Below are positions 37,039 to 50,396 of a stretch of DNA of 64,000 nt, piece by piece. Source of the stretch: Cinnamomum chago (taxonomy: Eukaryota; Streptophyta; Magnoliopsida; Laurales; Lauraceae); NCBI GenBank assembly GCA_038049695.1, contig CP142456.1:72935922-72999921 (forward strand). The letters are read 5' to 3'. The translations under genes were made by a program, and so were the position numbers. Positions within the stretch are counted from its first letter, which is position 1, and each line of letters begins with the position of its first letter. The notes under the pieces are model-generated. The model made no database searches, was not told where the DNA came from, and saw only the letters and a list, made by a program, of their open reading frames with translations.

Positions 37039-39390
37039 TTCTGCTCAAAGGAGAAAATTCACCAGTTAATATCAAGATAGTTATGAATTAAAAGTCGTCA
37101 GAACTTTGGGTTTCTCTTGGATTATTGATGGAAATTAATGAAAAAAAATAAAAATAGGAAAGGAATAAAACATATTTGAAATCTTCACTCATATTGAAAT
37201 ATTCTTACTTTTAACGGTGTTTTTCACTTTCGTGCTGCACTTTTTGCTTAGGGGCTTGGTTTGGATAGGTGATTTTTGTGGGAGTGGTGGTCTCAGTGAA
37301 AAAAAAAATGAAAAACAAGCTTTTCCTATATTTAAAGCAATCCTAAAAATTCTAATCCTGTAAAAGGGGCTTCAATTAAAAAGTAAAACCGAAGAACCAC
37401 AAATAGCCATTAAATAGTTTATTCGTAGATTAGAAAAACTAAAAGCAAGAAAAATCACAAGACTTGCAAAGAGTAAGTTTAGATGAGTAAAATGAAGTTT
37501 GACTTAGGTGAGGAAGCTTTTGGGTGAAAAAAATAGCCACAAGTGAGGTAGGAAGGTGTCACGTCCCCAGAACCCAATTAGAGAATAAACCGGATCCTTA
37601 GAGTGAAATTTAGGACTAATTAGAATTTTTGTCCTTTAGGCCCAAGGATCATAAGTTCGCTGTGAGGATATAATATTTCAAGCCTCATGTATAATAAGAA
37701 TTGCGAAGTTCATACAAATCTAGGCATATGGAATATCAACAATGGATAATGACTTCATTTAATAATTAAAGTTGCACAAAAGAATAAACAAAACTAACCA
37801 AGGAGTTAATTAATTACACTGGCACTACTCTAACACTAGAAGAAACTCGCTCATTATCTAAACTCACTTAAATATCTAAAATATAAATAATTATAAAAAT
37901 AATAAAATAAACGGGTCAATGGGCCTACTATTGGGCCCAACTGACCCCAGTAAGGTCTTGGACCTTATAGAAAGTGGCTACCCAGATTTTTATTTTTTTC
38001 CATTTCTATTAAACATTACAGGGCTGGACGGATTGATCATTAGACATTACAATCTTTTCATTGAGCTTTCAAACCGGTACCAACGGATGGATCAAAAACT
38101 TTGACAAGGAGAAGTTGATGCTACACTTGGCCTGAAATCTAGCCAAACATCTTGACATCTAAAATACATACGCCAGAAATTCAAAATCAAGAAACCAGAC
38201 GTCTAGAGTTGCGTTTAGATGTCAGGGGACAAGAAATCTAAAGATGATAGATGCCTAGGTTAATGTGAAGCAAAAGTTCCTTGTAGGGGATTTTATCGGA
38301 AAAACCCCCTTAAATTCGGTGGAGACCAAAAACTAGAATGGTCATAGAGGCTCTTTTCAGTTTTTTTCTTTCTTTTATTGTATCGAGTAGCAATATTGCT
38401 GCTCCTCTGTAAATATTGCTGCTCATTGCGTCACCTTCCTTCTTTTCTACTTTGCATGTCCACTATTCACTCATTCAACTAAGTAATGACGCATCTTGTT
38501 CTCTTAAATTATCTCCAAACTTCAAATCAAGCAATCAATATTGCAAACGACCCAAATTATTGTTGAATCATGAGCGCTCATTTAAATTAAACAAACAACC
38601 CTTTGCCCCAAACGAGGAGACTTCCAGCTCAGAGCCATAAATATTCCTTTAGTATTACTTAAATTACAAAAACAAATACCTGGGATTTAGTAGAGGAGAA
38701 ACTTCTCTAGCCAGAGAACTACACGACCAGTCTAGTTCTATGGGCCCCACATACGCCCGCATTTGATCAATGCAGCTCCATTCGCAGTCTTTAGTCCCCA
38801 TGATTTAGCACCATGTGCAACTTTGTGGTCATCAAACCTTTCTTCGTCATTGGATTGAATTTCAATTTTCAAAATATCTACAGTTAAAAGACCATTAAAT
38901 CTTAAGACTCTTAAATCGAGGACTACAATTGACATTTTGCATGACCCTTATCGGTAAAAAGACCTTTCGCATCTACCTCTAATGGCACAAACGCATCCAA
39001 GTGGGCCCCACGAGCTGGACTACAAGCAGAGTATGTGGTCTGCTCGTAGGTGAAGATTTTGATCCTTTAATTAGTAGGATTGGTTTTCTGTTAAATACTT
39101 CAGAAGAAAATTGGTCTCCTCTAGCAAACAATCTCTTTTGGATTAGTAAACGGTTGCGACTGCTGAGTATTTAGGTAAAACATTCCTTTTGTGATTGAAA
39201 CTAATATAAATACCAAGTTTTATAGCTAGCCAGACAGCTCAACGGCCTTAGCAAAAAACCCTTTTTGCTTGTCCTCTAGCAAACACATCCCTTTCCCACA
39301 CACCTTTTAAATACCCAGCCATGCCATGCTTTGATATATTCATACACATTTTAAATCAGATTTCCTTACACACACACACATTCTAGCAGT

Positions 39391-40916
39391 ATGGCTTCCC
39401 TAAGTTCCTCTCCTGTTGCTTCAGCCCTCCATCCCACACCTCTAAATACAAACAAAAATGGTGCTGACCGTCCATCACCATTTCACCCTTCTGTTTGCGG
39501 AGATTACTTCCTTTCTTACTCCGACGGTCACGAGGTATATATTCACACATTCTTTGTTTTGAGAAATGATCGCATGATGATGATTTTATACATGTCATGT
39601 CAACTACCGTGAGGCTCATCTTTGTTTGATCCAAGTCATTCATATCATGCAACTTCTCATGACGAGAAAGTCTCTCCAACTTTCATTCCATTAACTGGTT
39701 AATACGCAAATGTAAAGCAAAAGAGAGCTTGTTATGTTTGTGTATGTTTGTTTGTTTGTTAGATCCATTGTAGCGAAGGGATTTTTACAGTTTAGTATCT
39801 CTTAAACTTAATTTGCACATGAAAATGTTACTAAAGACATAAAAAAATGTCACCAAAGTAACTTCACTGTATTTTATCTTTTCTAATTTTTGACAGTCTT
39901 GCCCATTCTTTGATCTGTGTTTTAACTTTTGAGGCTCTTTTTACCAAAATAAATAAATAAATTTTGAGGCCCTGAAGTGATTGAAGTATTATGTTGCAAG
40001 TAGGTTAACTTGTGTGATCGGGATTTAACCCCATCATTTACTACATTATAAGTTGTTTAGTTTGATCCCATCATATTCCTAGACCTTAAATGACCCCTCT
40101 ACATTCCTGCTCAAGGAGGTTGTTTTGTTTTCCACCCCAGCCAAGGGGGCTGGGACCTACAATAGCACCTGGCACCCGCACACGTGAGAAGAAAGCCCGC
40201 ACAAATGAAAAGAGAGTCTGCGTACACATGGAAAGGGAGTGTAAGCAGCTGAAAAGGGGTAACTTAAAAAAGGATCGAACTTTAGGTAGCTGAATGAGAT
40301 TTGGAGTTGCCAATCAAGCAACCCCTTGTACTCAAGAAAGTTGGGTCCCAGTGCAGTTGGCTGCAGTAAAAAAAAAAAAAAAATCTTGACAGGGCTGAAA
40401 AATGATAACGGGCTTTATTTTTAGAAGATAACGTCAGCCAGGTCAACACAAATCAGATGCATCTTATCCACCATTCTCCATGGGATATTTCCATCCGTCC
40501 TCAAAACATGATAGAACGTGGGGTATTAAGCAGGCCCCACAAGGAGGCCCTCCCTTCTATAGATTTGCAAAAAAGCATCACTTTTCTCATCTATCTTCCA
40601 TGATAGAAATTATTATTTTTACCAACTAATCACTTTTAATTTGCAATGGGACATGGACAGAAAATAGATGCATGGACTAGCAAGGTTGGAGAGTTGAAGG
40701 AAAAAGTGAAGAGGATGCTAATCACATCCAAGGGATCAGTTGAAGAAACGATCATGATTGATGACATCCAACGACTTGGAGTGGCCTATCACTTTGAAAA
40801 GGAGATCAACGACGCATTGGAACATATATATGAGGCCAATGTTGATTATGATGATCTAAAAACAGTCGCTCTTCGATTCCAATTACTGAGGCAAAAGGGC
40901 TATAACATCTCTTGTG
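39391..40916 (+). pseudogene. Terpene synthase 5' fragment (exons 1-2), U5, Trp-to-Cys
   Basis: Exon 1 is 39391-39534 and exon 2 is 40661-40916. A private G-to-C at 39498 turns TGG into TGC, so HPSVWGDYFL becomes HPSVCGDYFL. That Trp is among the most conserved N-terminal residues of the family, so the change suggests no selection on protein function in this copy. Confidence 0.9.
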
Positions 40917-40990
40917 GTAAAACTTCTTCACTATTTTATATCACTCATTCTTGGCAAACTGGACAACAAACAAAATAATTAGATATATGT

Positions 40991-43900
40991 GGACATTTAA
41001 TTACCAAAGGTAAGTGTGTCCCGCTATGGGGCCTATCGATATTTTATCCGGTAGGTATGATACAATATGATTATTGTATCAATGGATCATGTTACATATA
41101 ATTTCAAAGGTTCTTTCATTAACATGATCTACTTAGATTTACCAAAGATAAAGTACTACTTGGATTGAATCAATGGTGATGTATCCAAAACAATAAATCA
41201 ATTCAAAACATAAAACATGTTAAGGACACAACACAAACATAGTTTATCATGCTACAAATGATTTACCAAAAATAAAACAAAGCATGAAAAACATATGATT
41301 AAGGAAAGTAGAGCCTACTTGGAGATTTAACTTCATTAATCCAAGCTTTAGCTTTCCTAATGATCCCCTTCATCCCTTAGTTCATTTCCCTTCTATTTGC
41401 CTCAAAACCCCTCAAGGAGGGCCTTAAAATTCCCAACTTTTGGCAAAGGAAAGAACTCATATTTATAGCAAAAAGTGCCCAACGGCTAGTCCCCGGTCGA
41501 CCTGCAAACAGGTCTCGGTCGATCGGGATCACACAACGGTCAGAAATATGACCGTTGGTGCCCCAGGGCATTTTCTGCCTGCAGTGTTCCCGGTCGACCG
41601 GGACCCCTGGGCCGGTCAACCGGCCACACTGCTGGGACCAAAAAATTCAACTTTTGCATATTTCAAAGTTTATCTTTGTGGAACTTTTTGGACCATATAA
41701 GCAAGCTTAAAAACATGTTTTAAATCATTCTAAGGGTTTTAAAACATGAACCATAAAAAGCCTAAAACATTTTGAAAGATTTAAAACTCATAGGCTACCT
41801 TGATTTTCTAAAACTCTTTTCAAATCAAATGCATCCAAGATTAAAAACAAAACATGCATAAATCAAAACTTTTACAACTCTTAAAAACAATGCATGTTTA
41901 GAACAAGATTTCAAGATTTCTAAAATCAATGCATATGTGTGTGAATCAAATGATGCTAGAATGATTATGCATCCATCAAATTGCAATCTACAAAATTCCT
42001 AACAGTCATAACAGGCATACCATGATGACTTAGGAATCTAACTATGAGACAAATGGCGATCCATCTCTAGTCTCATAAATCTGGTATTAAAGTATCTTAT
42101 GCACGATGAGGATGTCATGCATTATGCTCCTCCCACTATTTGATCACGGCTTCAAGTGCAGAGCTTCAATTGCAGTAATAACTGGTAAGACTAGGTCGAT
42201 CCACATGGAGCTTTAGAAATAAGGCTTTCAAACTCTGTCACATGCCCTAAATAAAATCTAATTTTAGCCTAAAATTTAGAAAAGTACATTCATCATTCCT
42301 ACTTTAAACTAAAATTAAATACATTTCCAAAAATAAAATTTCCTAAATCTAAAAACCTAATCTAAAATGAATCACAAGTTGCTACAAAAGAACACACAAA
42401 TTAGAAACAATCCAAAAATAAAACTTACCAAAAATAAAACTAAGAAGCTAAATTAAAAAAAAAATGAACCTAAGTTAGAAACCAAATCAATCAAAACATG
42501 CTCAACAAAGATTAGTAACAAATCAAATCACTCAAAAAGAAAACAACCTACTTTCTAAAATTAGCATGCAAACCTTACTAAATTAGTTTCCTAAATTAGA
42601 AACTAGGTTAGTCAATTAGGGTTAATATATTTCCTAAGTTAGTGAATTGAGTTAATCAACTCCCTAAAGTTAAGGACTTTCCAAATAAATAAAGATTTTC
42701 AAATCTTAACAAATTTAGAAAGCACTAAGTCAATCATACCTTATGTTAGAATTTCCAAATCTTAAGAAACTTCCTAAGTTAAAATCTTCAATTAAAAAAA
42801 ATTAGAAAGATCTTTTATTTGTGAAAATTATCTAAATAATGTAAAACACAAAATCAAAAACTAATCCTAAAGTTAGAAAGTTAGTAATGCAATGTATGCC
42901 ATGAGATGTTAGAAAATTCTAAGTCTAGAAAACTAGTATGCAAGGCTGTTTTTATGCATGATTTTTCCTAATCTAATGCAACCTAAAACTGAGTTTATTG
43001 GCTAGATTTTGAGCTACAATGATGTATGAATCAAATAAAAAAAAAAACCAGAAGTGGAAAACGATTTAAAACGAATGAGATATGAGTGTATGATCATGAC
43101 CTAAAAAAAAAACTATGCAGAAATTCTGCACACAGGTGGGTCCGACCAGCCATGTTTGAGCCACTGGTTCACCATCTTTCCAAAATTATTTTTGTTTGAA
43201 ATTTGGGGGTTTAAAAATAAACTGATCAAACTTTAATTTCCCAAAGTTTCATTGAAAAATAATGTGTTTTGATCAAGTTTCTAATCGCAAACTTTTTACA
43301 CAAAATCTGTCCTGAAATTCCTGCAACAATGTGCTGAATTGTGGACTTTATATTCAGATCCAGATTTCCCAAAAAATATTTGGCCGAGATTATTGACTCA
43401 AATCTCTGATTTTTCTTGCTTATTCAATTTCAAACTCCGATTCCGGCAACTTAAACATATCTAAACTCCACCAATATGAATATGCATGCAATGCTAATTA
43501 GTACCAACCATAAACTATGCATAAAAATTCACATAAACATATAAGAAGCAAAAGAAGAAAAGAAAACAACAAATGATTGAATTTAAATGTGTGGATTGCC
43601 TTTGTAATTGAAAAATTATGAATTGAAAATTTATTTTAATCATGAATGCCATGATCTTAGAATTTCAAAATCATCTTAGGCATTGATAGGTTCATATTTT
43701 GGAAAACACTTTTTGGATTTATTTAAACATGAAACCAAGCATGACTTCCATGACCTAAAATCCCACTTTGAAAATCACTTTCATTTCAAAAAATCTACCA
43801 GTAGATCACCAGTAGGTCAGCAGGAGTTCAGCCTACCTGAGGTCGGCTAGCCGCCTGTATATGTTAGTGACCGTTAGAATATGACCGTTAGACGTCGGCT

Positions 43901-44291
43901 AGTGGCCCAAAGAGCCGTTGGAACCTTTTTTTTACTATATATTTGAACCTATTCCTTGGGTTTTGAGCCAACACAATTGAATCTTTTGAGGTGTTTTGGA
44001 ACCTAAGGAAGGAGAATCGATTAAGGAAGGCTTATGGGTCACTTAATTGGAAAGCAAAAGCTTGGATTCATTAGTAAAATCAATCTAAGTGGGTAAGATT
44101 TGTATTGAAGGCCTATTTTAAACTTCCATTTACTTGGCTCAAATAATCACATTCAAAGAATAAATCCAGATGAAGCTTATTAGTGTATGTTACTTGTAGA
44201 TGTAGTGGTGATAACTTCAAAACAATAAATCAAGTTAATGGAAAAAAACTTGCAAAAGCACTTTTTACTTAGGGTTTATTTGTTTTCATTG
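40991..44291. mobile_element. Fossil LTR-retrotransposon-like DNA, U5
   Basis: Copy of 3360-6660. It shares the variant at 41798 with U4, and a private base at 43799 breaks the symmetry of the 14-bp palindrome in the right arm. Confidence 0.35.
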
Positions 44292-44538
44292 AATATACAT
44301 AGGAATTAATGGTCAAATGAGATTTTCAAATTAACAAGGGTTATTAAAGAGCCAAGGGCGAAGAAAATGAGGTGTGAGGTGAAAGATGTATGGAAGCTAT
44401 CTATATGGGACCCTGACTTTCATACTATATATTTAAATTAATGAGGGCTGGATATTCACCTTTGACATTTCATTTTTAACGACTTATATAAATATACTCT
44501 TAAAATTCTTAGGAATTCAATTACATGAACCACACAAG

Positions 44539-45995
44539 CTTTTAGGGCCTGTTCTTTACAACAATTCATAGAGTTTTTCTCTGGAAAATTTCAAAATCTC
44601 CGACAGCTATACCCTAATGTGGAATTCCTAAATCCTCCTCTTGAATGGAACATTTGAAATTCAAGAAAAATGCATAGAGATTCCCATCATTAATTGGGAA
44701 CAAATGTAACATCATATACTTAACACCATTTCGTCTCTGATAAAAAAAGATTTCTTTGATCACTCAACTAACATTCTGAATATTTTATGCCTAGAAAATG
44801 GATATTAAATGTTTCTATGCAAGATTGAGGGCCTACTCATTTAAGGATGAGTTAGAAAAAACACCACCTTAATCCAAATCAAACATGCGTGATTACAAAG
44901 ATAGCAAGTGTAAACCACATAACGTACCGAGTAGAAGCACTTGATGTAACAACTCTCTCCGTTTTAATTTCTTATTAACTTCTTAGGGTAACACGAGGAG
45001 GAGTATGTTTATAATGATGCATTTTTAATAGCATTTTAGAATCTTAAATCCACAATTTCCTCTTATGTAGTGCAATGTGGTGATCATCATATCACGAGTT
45101 TTGAAAATAGCACTTATATTTTTCTTTTATAAAGATTGATTCTAATTGTGATTTTGACAATCCCATTATAATTCATAAAAGATGTTATTTGTATTATATT
45201 ACATGTGCTAGACGCCGGTAGGTTAATTAAGCTAGTCTTAAAGATTTTTGAGATTTTCACAATTGATAGTGCAGTTTTTAAAGACTTGTTTCTTTGCAAG
45301 AATTTCTGACAGGAATTTAGGCTGTCTGTGCATTCCTGAATTGTAGTCGGAAATTCCATGTTCACTTGCTTGCATTCCCAGCATTTGAGGCAAGTAGTAT
45401 TTTGAAATTCCAAAAAAGTGGAATTCCCAAATGCTCGCCTTGACTCCAGCATTTACAAATTCAAGCATTCTGAGAGGCTTGTTGGAACTTCGGCTCTCCC
45501 CCAACGATTGATTTTAATCTTCTCCTCTATTCTACTGTAACAAAATCAAGTCCAGACATCTTCTTCCTCCACCCTCCTTTCATATGTTTGCCTATTTTTC
45601 TCTTTTTTATTTTATTTTGCTGCATGCAATTTTTTCTAGAGGGTTTTGATGGAATGGAAAGAAGAAGGGTTTTTTTGGGGTCTTAATGGAATGGAATCAG
45701 TGGGTTCTCTTAGATCTGAACCGGATGGTAAGTTACAGGGGCTATTTGGTTGGATGGATGGATTGATTTGTGGCTTGTGTTGGCCGAGAGATGAAGAAAT
45801 TCAAATGGATATGAAGTCGAAAATTTTTGGAGTTTAGGTAGCCTGAAATTCTCAGGGAGGAATTCTGGCCTAAAAGAAACAAAAAATTTAGGAATACCAG
45901 AATTAATAGGATTTTAAAATTCCACCATCTCAAATTCTACAAGTTCCAACATACATGAATTCTAAAAATTAATGCAAAGAAACAGGCCCGAAAAG
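44539..45995. mobile_element. hAT-like non-autonomous DNA transposon, U5
   Basis: Copy of 6908-8364. The exon-like piece is at 45649-45727. Confidence 0.5.
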
Positions 45996-46381
45996 TTAAG
46001 CAAAGAAATAATGTGAAACTTTCCCTTGTCCTTCTCCATATTTCTCTTATTTCTATTGGCTGAGTTGTTATTTCATTTTCTGGGTCCCTTTTCTTTTCCA
46101 ACTTCAACGTAAAACTACTCGTGGATAGGATCAACATCAAGTCAGAATTGCTTTATTACCATAGGAACACTCCATTTCACGAGGAGTACTGTCTAGAGTT
46201 TATTAGACATTCTCACCTAAAAAAAGACAACATATTTTTTTATGTGGCTCACCTCGCTTCTCCTACATAGTTGGCACCAATCTATTTCACAATAATTTTA
46301 TATGTACTTGCTAGTAAGAGTTGGAATATAAAAAGAATCGATTAATTTAAAGAAGATTGTACTTTGTGGCTAATTTTTATT

Positions 46382-46446
46382 GGATTGTTGTAGCTCAGCT
46401 AGTTAGGGTAAATGTCAGAATGCACGAGTTCAAATGAACAATTGTG
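46382..46446 (+). mobile_element. tRNA-like relic, U5
   Basis: Copy of 8751-8815 with box A as in U1 and U2 (TAGCTCAG), unlike U3 and U4. Confidence 0.45.
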
Positions 46447-48796
46447 TTCTGCTCAAAGGAGAAAATTCACCAGTTAATATCAAGATAGTTATGAATTAAA
46501 AGTCGTCAGAACTTTGGGTTTCTCTTGGATTATTGATGGAAATTAATGAAAAAAAATAAAAATAGGAAAGGAATAAAACATATTTGAAATCTTCACTCAT
46601 ATTGAAATATTCTTACTTTTAACGGTGTTTTTCACTTTCGTGCTGCACTTTTTGCTTAGGGGCTTGGTTTGGATAGGTGATTTTTGTGGGAGTGGTGGTC
46701 TCAGTGAAAAAAAAAATGAAAAACAAGCTTTTCCTATATTTAAAGCAATCCTAAAAATTCTAATCCTGTAAAAGGGGCTTCAATTAAAAAGTAAAACCGA
46801 AGAACCACAAATAGCCATTAAATAGTTTATTCGTAGATTAGAAAAACTAAAAGCAAGAAAAATCACAAGACTTGCAAAGAGTAAGTTTAGATGAGTAAAA
46901 TGAAGTTTGACTTAGGTGAGGAAGCTTTTGGGTGAAAAAAATAGCCACAAGTGAGGTAGGAAGGTGTCACGTCCCCAGAACCCAATTAGAGAATAAACCG
47001 GATCCTTAGAGTGAAATTTAGGACTAATTAGAATTTTTGTCCTTTAGGCCCAAGGATCATAAGTTCGCTGTGAGGATATAATATTTCAAGCCTCATGTAT
47101 AATAAGAATTGCGAAGTTCATACAAATCTAGGCATATGGAATATCAACAATGGATAATGACTTCATTTAATAATTAAAGTTGCACAAAAGAATAAACAAA
47201 ACTAACCAAGGAGTTAATTAATTACACTGGCACTACTCTAACACTAGAAGAAACTCGCTCATTATCTAAACTCACTTAAATATCTAAAATATAAATAATT
47301 ATAAAAATAATAAAATAAACGGGTCAATGGGCCTACTATTGGGCCCAACTGACCCCAGTAAGGTCTTGGACCTTATAGAAAGTGGCTACCCAGATTTTTA
47401 TTTTTTTCCATTTCTATTAAACATTACAGGGCTGGACGGATTGATCATTAGACATTACAATCTTTTCATTGAGCTTTCAAACCGGTACCAACGGATGGAT
47501 CAAAAACTTTGACAAGGAGAAGTTGATGCTACACTTGGCCTGAAATCTAGCCAAACATCTTGACATCTAAAATACATACGCCAGAAATTCAAAATCAAGA
47601 AACCAGACGTCTAGAGTTGCGTTTAGATGTCAGGGGACAAGAAATCTAAAGATGATAGATGCCTAGGTTAATGTGAAGCAAAAGTTCCTTGTAGGGGATT
47701 TTATCGGAAAAACCCCCTTAAATTCGGTGGAGACCAAAAACTAGAATGGTCATAGAGGCTCTTTTCAGTTTTTTTCTTTCTTTTATTGTATCGAGTAGCA
47801 ATATTGCTGCTCCTCTGTAAATATTGCTGCTCATTGCGTCACCTTCCTTCTTTTCTACTTTGCATGTCCACTATTCACTCATTCAACTAAGTAATGACGC
47901 ATCTTGTTCTCTTAAATTATCTCCAAACTTCAAATCAAGCAATCAATACTGCAAACGACCCAAATTATTGTTGAATCATGAGCGCTCATTTAAATTAAAC
48001 AAACAACCCTTTGCCCCAAACGAGGAGACTTCCAGCTCAGAGCCATAAATATTCCTTTAGTATTACTTAAATTACAAAAACAAATACCTGGGATTTAGTA
48101 GAGGAGAAACTTCTCTAGCCAGAGAACTACACGACCAGTCTAGTTCTATGGGCCCCACATACGCCCGCATTTGATCAATGCAGCTCCATTCGCAGTCTTT
48201 AGTCCCCATGATTTAGCACCATGTGCAACTTTGTGGTCATCAAACCTTTCTTCGTCATTGGATTGAATTTCAATTTTCAAAATATCTACAGTTAAAAGAC
48301 CATTAAATCTTAAGACTCTTAAATCGAGGACTACAATTGACATTTTGCATGACCCTTATCGGTAAAAAGACCTTTCGCATCTACCTCTAATGGCACAAAC
48401 GCATCCAAGTGGGCCCCACGAGCTGGACTACAAGCAGAGTATGTGGTCTGCTCGTAGGTGAAGATTTTGATCCTTTAATTAGTAGGATTGGTTTTCTGTT
48501 AAATACTTCAGAAGAAAATTGGTCTCCTCTAGCAAACAATCTCTTTTGGATTAGTAAACGGTTGCGACTGCTGAGTATTTAGGTAAAACATTCCTTTTGT
48601 GATTGAAACTAATATAAATACCAAGTTTTATAGCTAGCCAGACAGCTCAACGGCCTTAGCAAAAAACCCTTTTTGCTTGTCCTCTAGCAAACACATCCCT
48701 TTCCCACACACCTTTTAAATACCCAGCCATGCCATGCTTTGATATATTCATACACATTTTAAATCAGATTTCCTTACACACACACATTCTAGCAGT

Positions 48797-50322
48797 ATGG
48801 CTTCCCTAAGTTCCTCTCCTGTTGCTTCAGCCCTCCATCCCACACCTCTAAATACAAACAAAAATGGTGCTGACCGTCCATCACCATTTCACCCTTCTGT
48901 TTGGGGAGATTACTTCCTTTCTTACTCCGACGGTCACGAGGTATATATTCACACATTCTTTGTTTTGAGAAATGATCGCATGATGATGATTTTATACATG
49001 TCATGTCAACTACCGTGAGGCTCATCTTTGTTTGATCCAAGTCATTCATATCATGCAACTTCTCATGACGAGAAAGTCTCTCCAACTTTCATTCCATTAA
49101 CTGGTTAATACGCAAATGTAAAGCAAAAGAGAGCTTGTTATGTTTGTGTATGTTTGTTTGTTTGTTAGATCCATTGTAGCGAAGGGATTTTTACAGTTTA
49201 GTATCTCTTAAACTTAATTTGCACATGAAAATGTTACTAAAGACATAAAAAAATGTCACCAAAGTAACTTCACTGTATTTTATCTTTTCTAATTTTTGAC
49301 AGTCTTGCCCATTCTTTGATCTGTGTTTTAACTTTTGAGGCTCTTTTTACCAAAATAAATAAATAAATTTTGAGGCCCTGAAGTGATTGAAGTATTATGT
49401 TGCAAGTAGGTTAACTTGTGTGATCGGGATTTAACCCCATCATTTACTACATTATAAGTTGTTTAGTTTGATCCCATCATATTCCTAGACCTTAAATGAC
49501 CCCTCTACATTCCTGCTCAAGGAGGTTGTTTTGTTTTCCACCCCAGCCAAGGGGGCTGGGACCTACAATAGCACCTGGCACCCGCACACGTGAGAAGAAA
49601 GCCCGCACAAATGAAAAGAGAGTCTGCGTACACATGGAAAGGGAGTGTAAGCAGCTGAAAAGGGGTAACTTAAAAAAGGATCGAACTTTAGGTAGCTGAA
49701 TGAGATTTGGAGTTGCCAATCAAGCAACCCCTTGTACTCAAGAAAGTTGGGTCCCAGTGCAGTTGGCTGCAGTAAAAAAAAAAAAAAAATCTTGACAGGG
49801 CTGAAAAATGATAACGGGCTTTATTTTTAGAAGATAACGTCAGCCAGGTCAACACAAATCAGATGCATCTTATCCACCATTCTCCATGGGATATTTCCAT
49901 CCGTCCTCAAAACATGATAGAACGTGGGGTATTAAGCAGGCCCCACAAGGAGGCCCTCCCTTCTATAGATTTGCAAAAAAGCATCACTTTTCTCATCTAT
50001 CTTCCATGATAGAAATTATTATTTTTACCAACTAATCACTTTTAATTTGCAATGGGACATGGACAGAAAATAGATGCATGGACTAGCAAGGTTGGAGAGT
50101 TGAAGGAAAAAGTGAAGAGGATGCTAATCACATCCAAGGGATCAGTTGAAGAAACGATCATGATTGATGACATCCAACGACTTGGAGTGGCCTATCACTT
50201 TGAAAAGGAGATCAACGACGCATTGGAACATATATATGAGGCCAATGTTGATTATGATGATCTAAAAACAGTCGCTCTTCGATTCCAATTACTGAGGCAA
50301 AAGGGCTATAACATCTCTTGTG
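48797..50322 (+). pseudogene. Terpene synthase 5' fragment (exons 1-2), U6
   Basis: Exon 1 is 48797-48940 and exon 2 is 50067-50322; the predicted protein is as in U2. The leader is two bases shorter (one AC unit), which makes the upstream ORF from 48729 overlap the main start codon. Confidence 0.9.
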
Positions 50323-50396
50323 GTAAAACTTCTTCACTATTTTATATCACTCATTCTTGGCAAACTGGACAACAAACAAAATAATTAGATATATGT

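Larger units (their letters stand above)
28213..37619 (+). repeat. Tandem macrosatellite unit U4
   Basis: This copy is 9,407 bp. The missing base is one T of a TTTT run near 34555, inside the LTR-like fossil. It shares the A at 36985 with U3 and a G-to-C change at 32391 with U5, so it is linked by different variants to its neighbour on each side. That is the pattern expected when local unequal exchange or gene conversion spreads new mutations. Confidence 0.98.
37620..47027 (+). repeat. Tandem macrosatellite unit U5
   Basis: This full 9,408-bp copy has three private substitutions that I noticed: C-to-T at 38541, G-to-C at 39498 (changing the conserved Trp of the terpene synthase exon 1 to Cys) and T-to-C at 43799 (breaking a 14-bp palindrome). 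It shares the C at 41798 with U4. Confidence 0.98.
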
